Assembly (NCBI RefSeq): GCF_910591885.1
Contig: NC_063279.1
Span: 7,750,001 to 7,814,000 of the forward strand
Reading direction: 5' to 3'
From: Bombus terrestris
Lineage: Eukaryota; Arthropoda; Insecta; Hymenoptera; Apidae
DNA: 64,000 nucleotides
The position numbers and the translations under genes were made by a program. How positions within the stretch are numbered: the stretch's first letter is position 1; each line of letters opens with the position of its first letter. The notes under the pieces were generated by a model that did no database searches, was not told the origin of the DNA, and saw nothing but the letters and a program-made list of their open reading frames with translations. Positions 28,032 through 40,110 of this stretch are shown here, piece after piece.

Positions 28032-28243
28032 GTAAGTACATTTTTAATAGAAATGTAACGTGCATTTTATTAGATTTTTTTTTACAATTTATTTACCACT
28101 TTCGATATATTAGAGAAATCGTTGTGATTGAGAAAAACCTCGTGACTCATATTGAAAATATTGAGTAGCGTCTATGGTGTAATCAATGAAGACTGTCGCT
28201 TATGGAGAAATTTTACTGAAATCAATTTTAGATATATCGATAA

Positions 28244-31200
28244 ATGGAAGGCGCACCAGCCAGTAGAGGTGGATTTCGTGGTGGACGTGGTGGACCAGGC
28301 GGCCCTATGAGAGGACGCGGCGGTTTTGGAGACAGGGGAAGGTACGTGTGTATATATTTGCTATCAACTTTACCTATATGAAATGTATATAACCTGTGAA
28401 TGAACCTCTCACTATCTAACTTCTAAATTTTTCCTCCAAATTTCTCAATTTCAAGGTTAATATTACAAAATAATGTTTCAGTATTATATCCTCTTTATAT
28501 TTCTTAATTTATAGAATTGTTCAGTGTAGCTTCCATAAGACTCAAATATCGTAATACATGAAACATTAAAAATATATTACAGGAAACTTCTATGGATATA
28601 TTATATCTCTGATGGGCAATCAAAAGGGTATAAGTCCAATGTTAAACAAAATAGTTACTCTTGTTGTCTTTTGCTAGTGGTTCTAATAATACAAATCAAT
28701 TTCCCTTTTTTCTTACATTTTTACCTAAGGTTCTAATAGTATATGCAAAATTTAACATTTGATTTTGCATTGTATCTCAAATATTAGAAGTGTTACTCTG
28801 CAAAACTAATGATTCTGACTTATATTCTTTTACTTTTATCAGAGACATATAATGTATTTATATTCTTTAACTTACTTTTTATCAAACCTATGTATATAAT
28901 GCAATAAATTGTAACATTCTATGATGCTTTTGATGTTCAATAGGGGTGGCCCTCCTAGAGGAGGTGGTATGATGAGAGGTGGCCGAGCTAGTGGACCTGG
29001 AGGTGGAATGAGAGGTGGACCACCTGGAATGAGAGGCAGAGGTGGTCCTCCTGGAAGAGGTGGCCGTGGTGGACATTTTCCTCCTGGGTATTTATATATG
29101 AAGTTATTTTTCATTTAATTACCTTATTTTATTTTTTTTTAATGGATTTATATTGTTATATCAGAGGTCCACCAGAACCAGGAATGTCTAGTGGTCCAGG
29201 AGGTGGTGGACCACCACCACCAGGAATGGGAGGCCCACCACGTGGTGGCAGTAGGGGAGGTGGAAGCAGTGGTTTCCGAGGTAGAGGAAGAGGTGATTTT
29301 GGTAGAGGTGACAATCGTGGTGGTAGTAGTAATTTCCGTGGACGGGGAATGGATAGAGGCAGCAGAGGAGGATCTAGGTAAAATATTTAATTTATTTTGA
29401 ATTTAAAGTTATATGTATAAAATACCATATAATTCAACTTTTTTATATTTTCAGGGGAGGATCTGGTAGAGGTGGTCCAGGTGGTAGAGGTTTTGGAGAT
29501 CGTGGGAGTAGAGGAGGTAGTGGGCGCGGTGGCGGTGGCCCATCGAAAAGAGGAGGTGGACCACCAGGCTCGAGCGGACCTTCAAAAAGGCCAAGATTTG
29601 ATCAGCCATCTTCACAACCTGCGAATGGTTATGCAACTCAACCACCGAGGTAATTATTATTTTTAATTAGCTCAGAAAACGTTGTTTTAGTAAAAGTGTA
29701 AGATTTTATTATTTTTTTATCTAAATATTGTTGGGACAGTCAAGGTGGATATGGAGGAGGTACCAGTAATGCTTATGGTGGAGGACAACAGCAACCACAA
29801 CAGCAACAGGCGGTAGGATACGGTGGTGGTTATGGATCGCAAAATTATCCTCAATCTTCATATCAAAGTTACGAGAGTTATCAGCAACCTCCAGATTATG
29901 GCCAAACAGCTGTAAGCTAATTCATATTATATATTCAAAATTAAAAGGAGTGGGGAATTTCTAAATAATGTATGTAATTTTGTTCAGGGATATCCACCTT
30001 CAGCAGCTACTGATAGTAGGTATGGAGGAGCCCCTACTGTACCAGCTACAGGAGCTTTCAGTGCTGGTGATCCTTATAGCTATGGCAAAGCACCACCATC
30101 AGGTTAGTATATATGATAGTATGATATAAATTGTTTTATAGCTTAAATATTTTCATTGAAGTTGAAGAACAGAACAACTAAAAAAAATCTGTTACGCAAA
30201 TGAGATAGAGGGCAATATTCCTGTTAACGTGATGGTGTAATTAATGTAATATACTGCGTGCACAGCCAATTACCAGCAGGAGGCAGTGGCAGCAGGGGGT
30301 GGGGGTGCAGGTTATGCCACTGTTAACCCTTACGATGACCGAACTTCTAATGCCACTTCTATGAGCAACAGGGGTGGTTACTCGACGCAACTTTATGGTT
30401 AGTTTTTTTCGTTGGACACCACATTTTACAACACGTATTTATCTTCTCCTCTGTTTCATCTGAAAAAAAGAGAACGAACGAAGAAGGGAAAATCAGTAAT
30501 CAATAATGCCTTGTCCTTATAGCTTTTAATTATTAGCACTTGTTATGCTCAAATATCAATCGATTCAGACGAGAAACGTTTAATTATAGAGACACTGAAA
30601 TTTTACTTTTTATTTTAATTTTCTTTTTTTTCTTTTTTCCTTTTTTTTTTTTTGTCACATAAGAATAGATTTGGTTTTACTTTTTTCCTTAAACTTGTTT
30701 GGAATCAAGAGTTGCGTTTCATAACTACTCCTATTAAAAAGAAAGTGAGAATAGAAATTGGTAAGGTGAAGAAAAATGTGGATATTATGAATATTTTCAT
30801 CTGGATACCAGCACTCCAACACTGCCTCCTGCTATTCTTCATTCCAGAATGATACTGTACCTGAACAAAAAGATTTTAATAATTTATGAAATTCATTTTG
30901 ACGTAGGTAAATAGTTGAACCTTTAAATCCAACGAGTTACAGATTTTTCTCGTCTGAGTCACATCTATATTACTCAAAGTAGTATCGCTAATTAACAATT
31001 TGTAATTCATATTTATTATACTTGCAGATTACTCGAGTCAAGATGGTGTATACGGAAAACAAGATTATGGTAAGTACAATTTACAACTCAGACGAGCTTT
31101 TTAATTTCTTAAAGGCAATGTTTAATAAAGTACAAAATACTTAGGACCGAGTTTAAACATACCGTTAAGGAAACGATCATATTTGTTAACCTAATAAACC

Positions 31201-31699
31201 GAATACTTGAAAAACACTGAAAACGAAGTTCCATTGTGAATTTTTCAATTCATATAAATAAATTTAGAACGGATTAATACTAATTTGAAGAAGTAAAAGA
31301 TTATAGGACAGGATTGTTTTTTATACATTTTTAGAAACAGATACGAATATAACGATAAATCATAATTTCGGTAATAAATTATAGCTATCGAACGAAGTGG
31401 CAAGTGCAGATACTGTACGATTTGTTTTTTGTACAATTTAAAACAGAGTTAACATAATGAATAGTAGTGATAAAAAAAAATGTGAAAGATGCACCTGACG
31501 AAAATAGGCGAATAATATATGTATATTCCTCAATTTTATATGATGATTAATGTTGTATATAATATAAAATTAAGTACAGAATCAGATTTAAAAAAACACA
31601 AAACTGTATACTTAAAAAGATGATTGAACGGAGGAGCTATGGTTGTTTACAGGTGGCAGTGCTGGTTACCAAAACGCCCAGTCTCAGCGACGTTATTAA
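28244..31699 (+). CDS. RGG-box protein with Y/G/Q low-complexity C-terminus (putative RNA-binding, RNP-granule type)
   Basis: Nine coding exons join in frame to 385 residues: 28244-28341, 28944-29087, 29165-29377, 29455-29649, 29740-29911, 29988-30102, 30266-30397, 31028-31069 and 31653-31699, after a probable non-coding exon ending at 28031. Residues 1 to about 217 are almost entirely RGG, RGRGG and GGP repeats, expected to be arginine-methylated and to bind RNA. Residues 218-385 are rich in Gly, Tyr, Gln, Ser and Pro (GYGGG, QQPQQQQ, SYQSYESYQ), i.e. prion-like, and the protein ends QSQRRY. There is no RRM, KH, zinc finger or fibrillarin methyltransferase core, so it is not a plain FUS/Cabeza, hnRNP A or fibrillarin orthologue. 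Nuclear or RNP-granule location is inference from composition. I do not recognise the exact family. The proline-rich frame on the opposite strand is a shadow of the Gly codons. Confidence 0.85.
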
Positions 31700-34600
31700 A
31701 TTACACATGCAACTATTTAATTTTACACATTTAGATATTATTTCTTTTCCAAATTTAAACAATTCCAAACAAGGAAATCGTTCCTAGCGCGTGAAAAAGT
31801 TGGACAAATATCATTTGTCATGAACACTGAGTGTTCTGTAATTAATAATTCGTCGAAAAGAGACTTTTACATTGAAATGAAGAAAGTAAAACGATAGAAA
31901 AGGATTTAAATGAATGATTTTCTATCTTTGTCGCGCGCATGGGAAGCTCATTAAATTGCGCATTAAGCGCAAGCGATTGTTTAATTACAATTTAAAAAAG
32001 GAAGCATAAATAACATGAACGTTTTATACCTGACTTAGTAGTATAGCATTCTACTTTCGTCATACTTGGCTAACAATATTGCTTTAGGATTAAGTTTAGT
32101 TGATGTACAGTTCATTTTCCTTCTTCTTTATCTTAAATATCCATGTGCGATTCTAAAATATAAAATTGTAATTATTAAGGACAAAGATATTTACCCTATT
32201 TGTAAAGTCATTAATTGGTTGATCATTGTGAACACAGAAACACATAAAGCTCAATAACATTAAAGGAATATTAGGTGTAGACAAATGAATATCTTATCAT
32301 TCTGCGTGAAGAAAAAAAAAAGGAAACAATTGTATATTATGGTGTATTTTGTTTTACATTTAACTATGAAGTGATGAAAAAGAATCTTGTATCAAAATAT
32401 ACCGCCCCTATTTTATGCGTTTAATAATGCGAATTTTTCATTCTGACAATATTTCTACAGGTAACAAATTTATAATATAATGAATCACTCTTACTGTTGC
32501 GACATTTCATTTCGTATATACACATATATCTACATATATTTTTAATTTATAGAGTTCAATTTTTGTGTGAATTATGTGTAAAATGCTCTGCTTAGAGGTG
32601 ACAAAAAGATTTTTTGTTTTTGAAATATCAAATGAAAAATGTTAGAAAATTTAACTATAATTTTAGGAGTTTGTTTTAATAGTTATTTAAGTAGTAATTA
32701 TATATTGAAATGTCACACCGGCAGAGACAATCAAAACGACATATTAATAATTAAAAGAAAAAAATAGATATTTATATGAAATCAAGAAACAGTGTATCTA
32801 TTCAAGGTTCAATGTATATGAGTATGAAACATTTGTCCCAGCCAATTGTGTATATTAAAATATAGAGTAATTATATAGGGCAGGTGATGTGGTTTTATAT
32901 TCTGTTTATTATTATAAATTGCAATGAAATTATCTAAACTATGTTAAAAGTTATCGTCGCATGTCACTGGTAGTGAAGTGATAGTGAATCAATTTAATAT
33001 TGTAAGAACTAGAGTAATAACAACCAAAATGAAACGAAACTTTGAAACAAAGAACCATAAAAAATAACCAGTAATATTTTTCACGTTTATTATTTCCTCA
33101 CCTTTAATATGAAAGACTATATGGACTGAATTACAAAGAACATTTACCAATGAAAAGGGGGAAACCAGCAACTGCCTTAGAAAACCACATATACATTAAA
33201 AATAGTAGTTCAACTGAAAAGAATACAGCGTATTCTTATAACATAACGTAGGTATGAAACTTTTGTTAAAATCAATAATCTTTTGAAAAGCAAATTTTTT
33301 GTACATGAAAAAATTGAATGGAATTATTCTTTTTTATTTTATTGTATATAGCTTATTCAAAGGATATTTTATATTCAAAATGAAGTATATTATCAATATA
33401 TATACATATATATCTATATATAATAACAGTATTAATGGACAGTTTTAGACATATAACAAAAAAATTGACAAAAACTGAGTTTATTTCACAGGCGTAACAA
33501 CAACCTGAGATACTTAGGGAACAGAATGAAAGAAAGAGAGAGTACCTTCCCTCTGTTACCAGCAAGGAGAATACCAATTCAAATAGCAATACGATATTAT
33601 ATGAATAAATGACGACTGATATGATAAATGTTATTAATGTCCGATGGCATCAGGTATCACATAAACGAAACTTAGAAAGTATTGTTTTTTCTGTTAGAGT
33701 ATATCATATAGTATCTTTCATTAATTAGAATGTCTTTGTTTGATTTTTCTAAGCGATTGACCTGTAATAAATAGCGTTTGATCTTTTTTGTGGTGCACCT
33801 CATTTTTTTCATTCAAAATATTGTTGCAATTCTTTTTCAATGTAAATAGTCAGCATCACTTCAATCTATTGTTTTCCAAGTTACCACACGTAAAGACTTA
33901 GTTGCATCTTGTACATGATATATATATGATATAGAGAAAGAGAACGAAAAATGTTTAAACGAAAAAAAAAGAAAAACGCAAATAGTATATAGAAATAAAC
34001 AAACAAACAAAAACTATCAATGGAAAAGCAAGCAACAAGAGTATCGAATTAAATTTATGCTAACATGTATTACGATCGTATATATTAAAAGACAAATGCT
34101 CGAGTAAACCTCAACTCAAATTCAGGTGAGTAAAATAAATCTATCCGTTTTTTATAAAAAAAACCAGTCTACAAATTTATTACAAAGCAAATGTTAGCAA
34201 GGATAATAATAATTAGATCTGCATTTATCGAGTGTAAAGTGGAACTTCAAAATACGTAAGGTAATTTTATTCATACTGCCCTTAAAAAATAAAAAGGATA
34301 CAATTTAGATAGTTAATATGGTACACATATACATCAAAAATTTTTATTTCATGAACGTCGAACCGCTTTATACGTACGATACCTGCAGCATATTTTTTAA
34401 TCACGATAATGACGATAAGGTAACAATCGAAAGGTACGAATTGAAAATTCTTTTAAAGAATACGTTACTTCACAAGAACCAAGTATGATTTATTGTGACG
34501 TTAACATAAAATGAAAATGAAAAAGCAGGGAAGGAATGTACCGAATATTTAAGAAAAAGGAGTCTCAGAACATATGTTTCTATGATTTAAATTATAATGA

Positions 34601-35092
34601 TATAATAACAATTCGCATACTAAATATAAATGCGTTAATGATAGGTATATTTATAAGATTTCAATACTTCTGTGTTATCTACCACTTTCTAATTTTTTAT
34701 TATTAATTTCTGTAGGTTGATAACGACTATGCTGTCACAGATGGTCGTACTACCAATTCAATGAGCCAAGCAACATCTGCCACATGACTGGCATCAACGT
34801 TGTTCTCCTAGAAGACTCCAGTGCTTTTTTATATTTTACATTGGCGAGTATTGTAAGATGGCACGGACGGAATATCGTACTTTTCACATAAGTTACCAAG
34901 AGACTGAATTTTTGAGATTTGTAAGTTTATAATAATTAATTGTAATAATACGTCACATGATAAAATAATACATATTTTTTTACAAATAAAAACGTACAAT
35001 TTATGCAGATGGCATAAACAATTTGATGTTTTAATTACATGCGATATGTTTCGCTGTTTCTAGTACATTGTTTATATATATATATATATATA
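31700..35092 (+). other. Probable 3' UTR of the RGG gene, then intergenic DNA
   Basis: No coding frame can be supported here. The stretch directly follows the TAA at 31697-31699. The first part is likely 3' UTR, because RNA-binding protein genes often have long ones, but I could not fix a polyadenylation site: several AATAAA-like words occur in this AT-rich sequence. A (TA)n run at 35072-35092 borders the LTR that follows. Confidence 0.4.
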
Positions 35093-35820
35093 TGTCGGTG
35101 ATGAGGAAACATCGGGGTCTTTCTTTTGGAATTTTTGGGAAGAACCCCAATACTTTAGTCTAGACTATTTATTATAGCTATACTTAAATGATGAGACTTA
35201 GAAATAGTTGTTATGATTCAATCCTATTATGTTTGCCCGAGATTTGTGACGATGGGCTTGGGCTCCGGGTGACACAACTGGTCGCCGAACGTAGCCACGG
35301 TCACGGGATGAACGTTTTTACTTAACAGAGAAGTGCCAGTATTGGTGGGCCACACGTTGTATTAACAATCAAACCCCGGGCAGGAGCAATATCACCTCTA
35401 CGCGAGTCTGCCTAGCAACGGCGGCAGGAATTTTGTTGATATCCCCAGCCAATATGCAACGAACAAACGCGATCGTAAGGAGAGAAAAATTTCCATCAGT
35501 CTTTTATTCTTGCGATCACCTTGAAGAGTTTTCACATCGTCTTTACGTGCATTATTATACCGAGCGTCACAGCAAACGTTACTTTGTGCTTCAAAATATA
35601 TTCTATGTTTAACAAAGAGTTATCCCGTTGACCGTGGATTCGTTATTGAACCTAAAAACATTGTCACTAACATCTCGAGTGTTTAATTACTACGGTTATT
35701 TGTCAAACTTTGTAAAAAATCATTATTTATACCAGTAAATATAATCTCTATTGTACAACAATGATGGCTAGTCTGAATGAAGATTCGTTACACGCCCATA
35801 AACCTAACGTTAACCCGACA
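35093..35820. mobile_element. Solo LTR of an LTR retrotransposon
   Basis: A 728-bp block begins TGTCGGTGATG and ends GTTAACCCGACA, with the TGTCGG/CCGACA inverted ends typical of retroviral-type LTRs (TG...CA). Its base composition is clearly more GC-rich than both flanks. It lies inside a (TA)n microsatellite: TATATA repeats touch both ends, so a 4-6 bp target duplication of TA type is possible but cannot be distinguished from the repeat. No gag or pol frame and no second LTR follow, which is what recombination between two LTRs leaves. Assignment to Ty3/gypsy-like versus BEL/Pao is not possible from this alone, and the orientation is unknown. Confidence 0.7.
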
Positions 35821-36454
35821 TATATATATATATATATATATATATTGTTTATTTATAAAATATAATAAAAAATGTATAAATACGTTATAAATTACAATTG
35901 GATTCTTTATTTTTGTAATCTTTCAAAATGATTGTTTAACGATATTACATACTAACTTTACGATATTTTTTTAACAATAAGGCGATTTTCCGGTATAAAA
36001 TTGTAGTTACACGGTGTGACTCTTAAAACGTAACGTCATATCTTCGAATTCTTAAAAAGTAAAACGAGTGTACAAAGGTATAATATCAGCATACATACAT
36101 ATGTGAACTAACTTGAGCTATATAACTATTTTATAAAGAATAAATTCCAACATCATTTTTCCTATGGTACTTATGCATTAAGTATTTCTAACATTCAATA
36201 TTGTATAAAATTTAAACTTACATTATATTAAAAAAGCGACAAAAATAAGAGTAACATAAAAAGATTTTTTACATGTATCCTTAAAATGAAAGAATCAGTT
36301 GCACAAGAAACAACTCGTAAACTTGATCCTTGTTTGATTTACTTAAGAGTATTACTTTCTTATTTCTCTTTAAATCGAAATGTAGGATCACATTTAAAAG
36401 AATAGATCTTTTTTGCGTTATTTATGGCACATCTTTTAATTATTACACGCTTCG
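35821..36454. other. (TA)n tract and intergenic / 3' UTR sequence
   Basis: A TA dinucleotide run (about 35821-35845) continues the microsatellite split by the solo LTR. The rest, up to the stop codon of the minus-strand TNF gene at 36455, is AT-rich without a credible reading frame. It should include the 3' UTR of that gene. Confidence 0.5.
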
Positions 36455-38649
36455 TTATCGTAAACGTTTCTTACAGACATTATTAGATAGAAGTACTAGT
36501 TGTATATAACTATGTCCCTCCCGCATATTTATTAATCTAAAAAATATTTAAATACTCTATAAGAAAAGATAATATCCTATCTTTAAATTAATTACATACC
36601 TATCTCTCTCCTGTTGCTGAATGTGAACTCTATCGCCTCTTTGCAATGGAGTTATTACACTTGTATAACAGGATACTTCTGTGGCTGATGTAGAAGAGGC
36701 TGTGGAACATTTCACAAGCTTTTGTGTAGTAGATTTACCTTCTGAACTTAGTAGTATCCAATACGAATAGTTTGTTGGTTCTCCAAAATAGAAAATCTAA
36801 AAGTGAAATGAAAATTGTGAAAACATTTAGTACAACTGTAAATTGATTTTGAATACCAAATAATAACACATGCGGATATTTACCTGTGCAGAAATCATGT
36901 ACAAACCAGTTGCTGTAACTTCTATAGATTTCTTGTCTTCTACCAGATGAAATTTATTTAAATTATATTGAGTATTGTTTTTAGTACTTTTGACCCATGG
37001 ACCGATGTAAACTAAAAGATATCAAATATCATACTATATAAGGATTTAATTAAATATATAATATATGTAGTAATAGTTTTACATACCTGTATCTGTAATA
37101 TGTTGCTCAGGAACTGCTCCCACAAATGTTGCTACCAAGGGTCCTAAACAAACAATCATTGCTTACCTTTTTATATTTAACAAAATAGAATACTAAGCAA
37201 GCAGAATTAACAGTCTACACAGAAACTTGCAACTACGTTATATAGCATTTAAATTTAGGCTTTATAGCTCTTGCAACATTTAATTAATTTCTATTACTTT
37301 AGTATCTTACCAAAAAAAAAAAAAGACTCATATTGTTATATTGAGATTTTCTAGATACAATGTATCTCTTTGAATTAAAGAATCGCATGCTATCTAAATA
37401 ATACTAAATACCCAATCGCCTGTGACTGCGTTTGGGCCGCCTTTTGTTCTTTCCTCGTTTTTTACCTCTTCCCTCCGCTCTTCTTGATCTTCCTGAACGG
37501 GGTTCTCTCCAGAAATCTAAGTCATCATCATCACTATAGTAATCATCATTCACGTTATTATCGATCTTTTCACGTATTTCTTCTTCGGTTAATTTCCGTT
37601 CTTGTAGCGTTAGTGCCGCTCTTTCGATACGTAAATTACTATTACTCATGTTATCTACTTTACTCTTTAACTTCATAAATAGCTTGGAAGTAGCAATATT
37701 ATTTCCATTATTTGTACCATACGCGTTATCACGTGACATATACATGTCTTTGGAATTCTTCATTGAATTTATATATGGAATTATAACATTGTAAGTATAA
37801 GGATTTCCATCGACTCTATTATTTCGAACTTCACTAATTTCGCTGGATTTAGATATCAATGATGCTCCTTGTAATAGTATTCTTACATCGTGAAGCTTTT
37901 TATTTTTGAGGAGCCTTTCGGACCTTTGGATCCAGGCTCGATTTACATTTCGATTTATTCTATCGTATTTGGACGTTAAAGATTGCACCTGAAAATAATA
38001 AAAAAAGATTGTTTCAGTAAATTTAATTGATAGCTAAAGAAGACTCCACATTGATGAGTTCTCATCATTAGACTACAGATCTTAATGCATTTATAGAATA
38101 TTTTAAAGTGCAAAATTCCACAGAATGCACGTTATATAACAAAATAAATAAAGTATCCGAAGTATAGTATTTTTTATAATACTTGGTAAATAAACAAATT
38201 TTCTATCGAGATTCTACTTTTCTAAGTATACTCTCAAATATATGAATTTGCATAAAAATCCACAGTCTACTCATCACGTCATAAGTGATACTGTAGATGT
38301 CAACAAATTAGCTCATAGAATTGTATTCTAATTGCTAATCTAATAAACAAAATTTATTCTAATATTAATTTATTTATATCACATTGTATAAATGAGAGAA
38401 TAAAAATTTGTTTTATTAGTTTACTTGTATTTGCAAGGCATGCACTTCCTTCCTTATCTCAGACAGTGCAATAGACAAGATAATCGCTATAAAAAATGTA
38501 AGGATGATGTGGAATCTTTGGGACATCTTTGACTTTCTCACGTTAGACACGATAACTTTCATCTTAACGTTCCATTCAATTAAATTTGCCGCGTTTCTCA
38601 ATCGATTTCGATCGACCTGCGGATCGATGTCATCTTGAACGTGTTCCAT
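36455..38649 (-). CDS. TNF-superfamily ligand, type II membrane protein (first of two)
   Basis: Six exons give 421 residues in frame: 38649-38425, 37988-37412, 37143-37087, 37011-36884, 36796-36600 and 36536-36455. There is no signal peptide. One hydrophobic segment (about residues 45-64, FHIILTFFIAIILSIALSEI) gives a type II topology. A long polar stalk follows, with an acidic stretch (DDDLDFW) and then a dense Arg/Lys block with RSRR and KRRPKR furin-type sites at about 242-266. The C-terminal TNF homology domain starts about residue 269 (PLVATFVGAV), contains the hallmark strand ATGLYMISAQIFYFG, a Cys pair (VKC...VSC) and a final strand YIQLVLLSNN. Such ligands are released as trimers and signal through TNF receptors (Wengen/Grindelwald in flies) to JNK or NF-kB. 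The start is the first in-frame ATG; the GTG six codons earlier is not needed. It is more diverged from the family than the ligand at 44914. Confidence 0.85.
38069..38272. repeat. Dispersed TIR repeat family, best-preserved copy
   Basis: An element of about 205 bp lies in the first coding intron of the minus-strand TNF gene. It starts TAGACTACAGATCTTAATGC and ends with the inverted form, GCATAAAAATCCACAGTCTA. The interior carries AAAATTCCACAGAATGCA, then a TA-rich centre, then ATTCTAC and ATATGAATTTGCATAAA. The same order of words recurs at the other copies listed in this annotation, so this is a true family rather than chance AT-richness. No coding capacity. Confidence 0.65.
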
Positions 38650-38850
38650 TGTAATTTTCGTTGCCACCGATCGCCGACACTGTATCGATTAATCGCAGAA
38701 AAACGCGTTATGGACTAGTTTGAATATTATATATATGTATCATATCACAGATGACCTGAAACATCACATAATTTGATAGTAACACTTTATTTGGAAACAA
38801 AATTGTCATTAGCTTATAATCTTACTCTTCTTCCGATAAGTCAATATCAA

Positions 38851-39052
38851 GCTAATATTTTTCACTCACATCGTTGAAGAAGGAAAAAGAATGGTAACTA
38901 TTAGATATTAGTAACTTTTTATATAGACAAATCATGTTTAATGTTAATATTTAATTTAAAAATTAAGTGTAATTAATTTGTACTCGCATTTTTTACTAAA
39001 TAAGTTAACGTGCTATTATTTTTCACTCACTTCGTTAAAAAAGGAAAAGAAA
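38851..39052. repeat. Pair of 41-bp direct repeats upstream of the minus-strand TNF gene
   Basis: GCTAATATTTTTCACTCACA... at 38851-38891 and GCTATTATTTTTCACTCACT... at 39012-39052 agree at most positions and are spaced 161 bp apart. They lie just upstream of the first coding exon, within the candidate 5' intron. They may be a simple local duplication or a repeated control element. Confidence 0.5.
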
Positions 39053-39918
39053 AAGAAGGGATAATTGTCACACATCGATAATTGATAATACGGATGATAA
39101 ATCTTTTCCATTCTTTAATATTCGATAATAGTAAACATACATATACTTGAATGTTGCAATGAGATCTTTTGAAATAACTACAAGATAATAACAGAGATAG
39201 AAAAGACAACACGTGTATCATTATTGGAAGGCTTTGAAATTGATTAAACGAATTTAAAAAATGGAGAAATATATATAAAATCACCTATTCGTCATTCAAC
39301 TCAACTCTGCTGACTTGTATTCACGTCATGGGCACGCAGATGTGTCAGCGATAGAAACGAAGAAAAGCAATAGAGGAAACGGTAAATGTTGTAAGTGTTA
39401 GGAGTGGAGATTTTAGATAGCGTATGAATAAGAAATATGTTTGTTTAAGATTGATTCTTCATTTTAGGGCTTCTGTTTACGATAAATTTAAGAGTTGAAA
39501 TAAATTATCCTAATATAACAACATTTATGATATACTATGAATAGTATAGTATTTATTATTATTATTTATATGTAATCTACATTGTCCCTTACTAAAAAAA
39601 TTATTTTTTATTTTTTAGGCACGTATGTCGTTTACCAATTAAACTCCACGATCGTTTCATCTTTATACTCTCTGTTATACAGCATCAATATTTCTTATTT
39701 AAATCTTACAACTTTAGTTTCTTTATTATCTTCAGAATAAGATATGTTTTTGTTCATTCTAAAAATGAACAAATATTTATCCCAAAAGATTATCTCAACA
39801 CTTGACAATATACAATTCACTATTTCACAGGAATTCGACTGAATTGAAAAAGTGAGAAAAGAAAAAGAAGATACTCTATCGTATGGATACATAAGAAACC
39901 AAAGAATTTGTTCCTTAC

Positions 39919-40110
39919 CTGAGTGACATTTTTTCTTGTCGATTTTCCAGCGATCGCGAGAGCCACAGATGAGATCAATTAATTCGCGAATCAATTCACT
40001 CGCGTATTGTCGCTGGAAGAGGCTCACCCTCAGCAGACCTGAACGTGGACGACGCTGTTCCGTTGCATCTTTTGTTTACCTAGTCAGCTTGTACCCGAAA
40101 GCGTCTCCAA
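39919..40110 (-). other. Candidate 5' untranslated exon of the minus-strand TNF ligand gene
   Basis: Inference. A strong donor CAG|GTAAGG lies at 39919/39918 on the minus strand, at the edge of a locally GC-richer block (about 39930-40200). A matching acceptor (GATACAG, about 38687-38681) lies just before the first coding exon. Joining them gives no longer in-frame start, so the exon would be untranslated, with a short upstream ATG at 39929. The upper end of the exon is not determined. Confidence 0.35.

Noticed and set aside
28872..29114. Proline-rich open frame on the minus strand
   Set aside because: It is the complement of the Gly/Arg-rich RGG exon, whose GGN codons read as Pro on the other strand; splice phases support only the plus strand.
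28244..31699. Fibrillarin or FUS/Cabeza
   Set aside because: The fibrillarin methyltransferase core and the FUS RRM and zinc finger are both absent from every exon.
36455..38649. Collagen-like or C1q protein instead of TNF
   Set aside because: Type II membrane topology, absence of Gly-X-Y repeats, and the ATGLYMISAQ strand favour TNF, although C1q and TNF share the fold.
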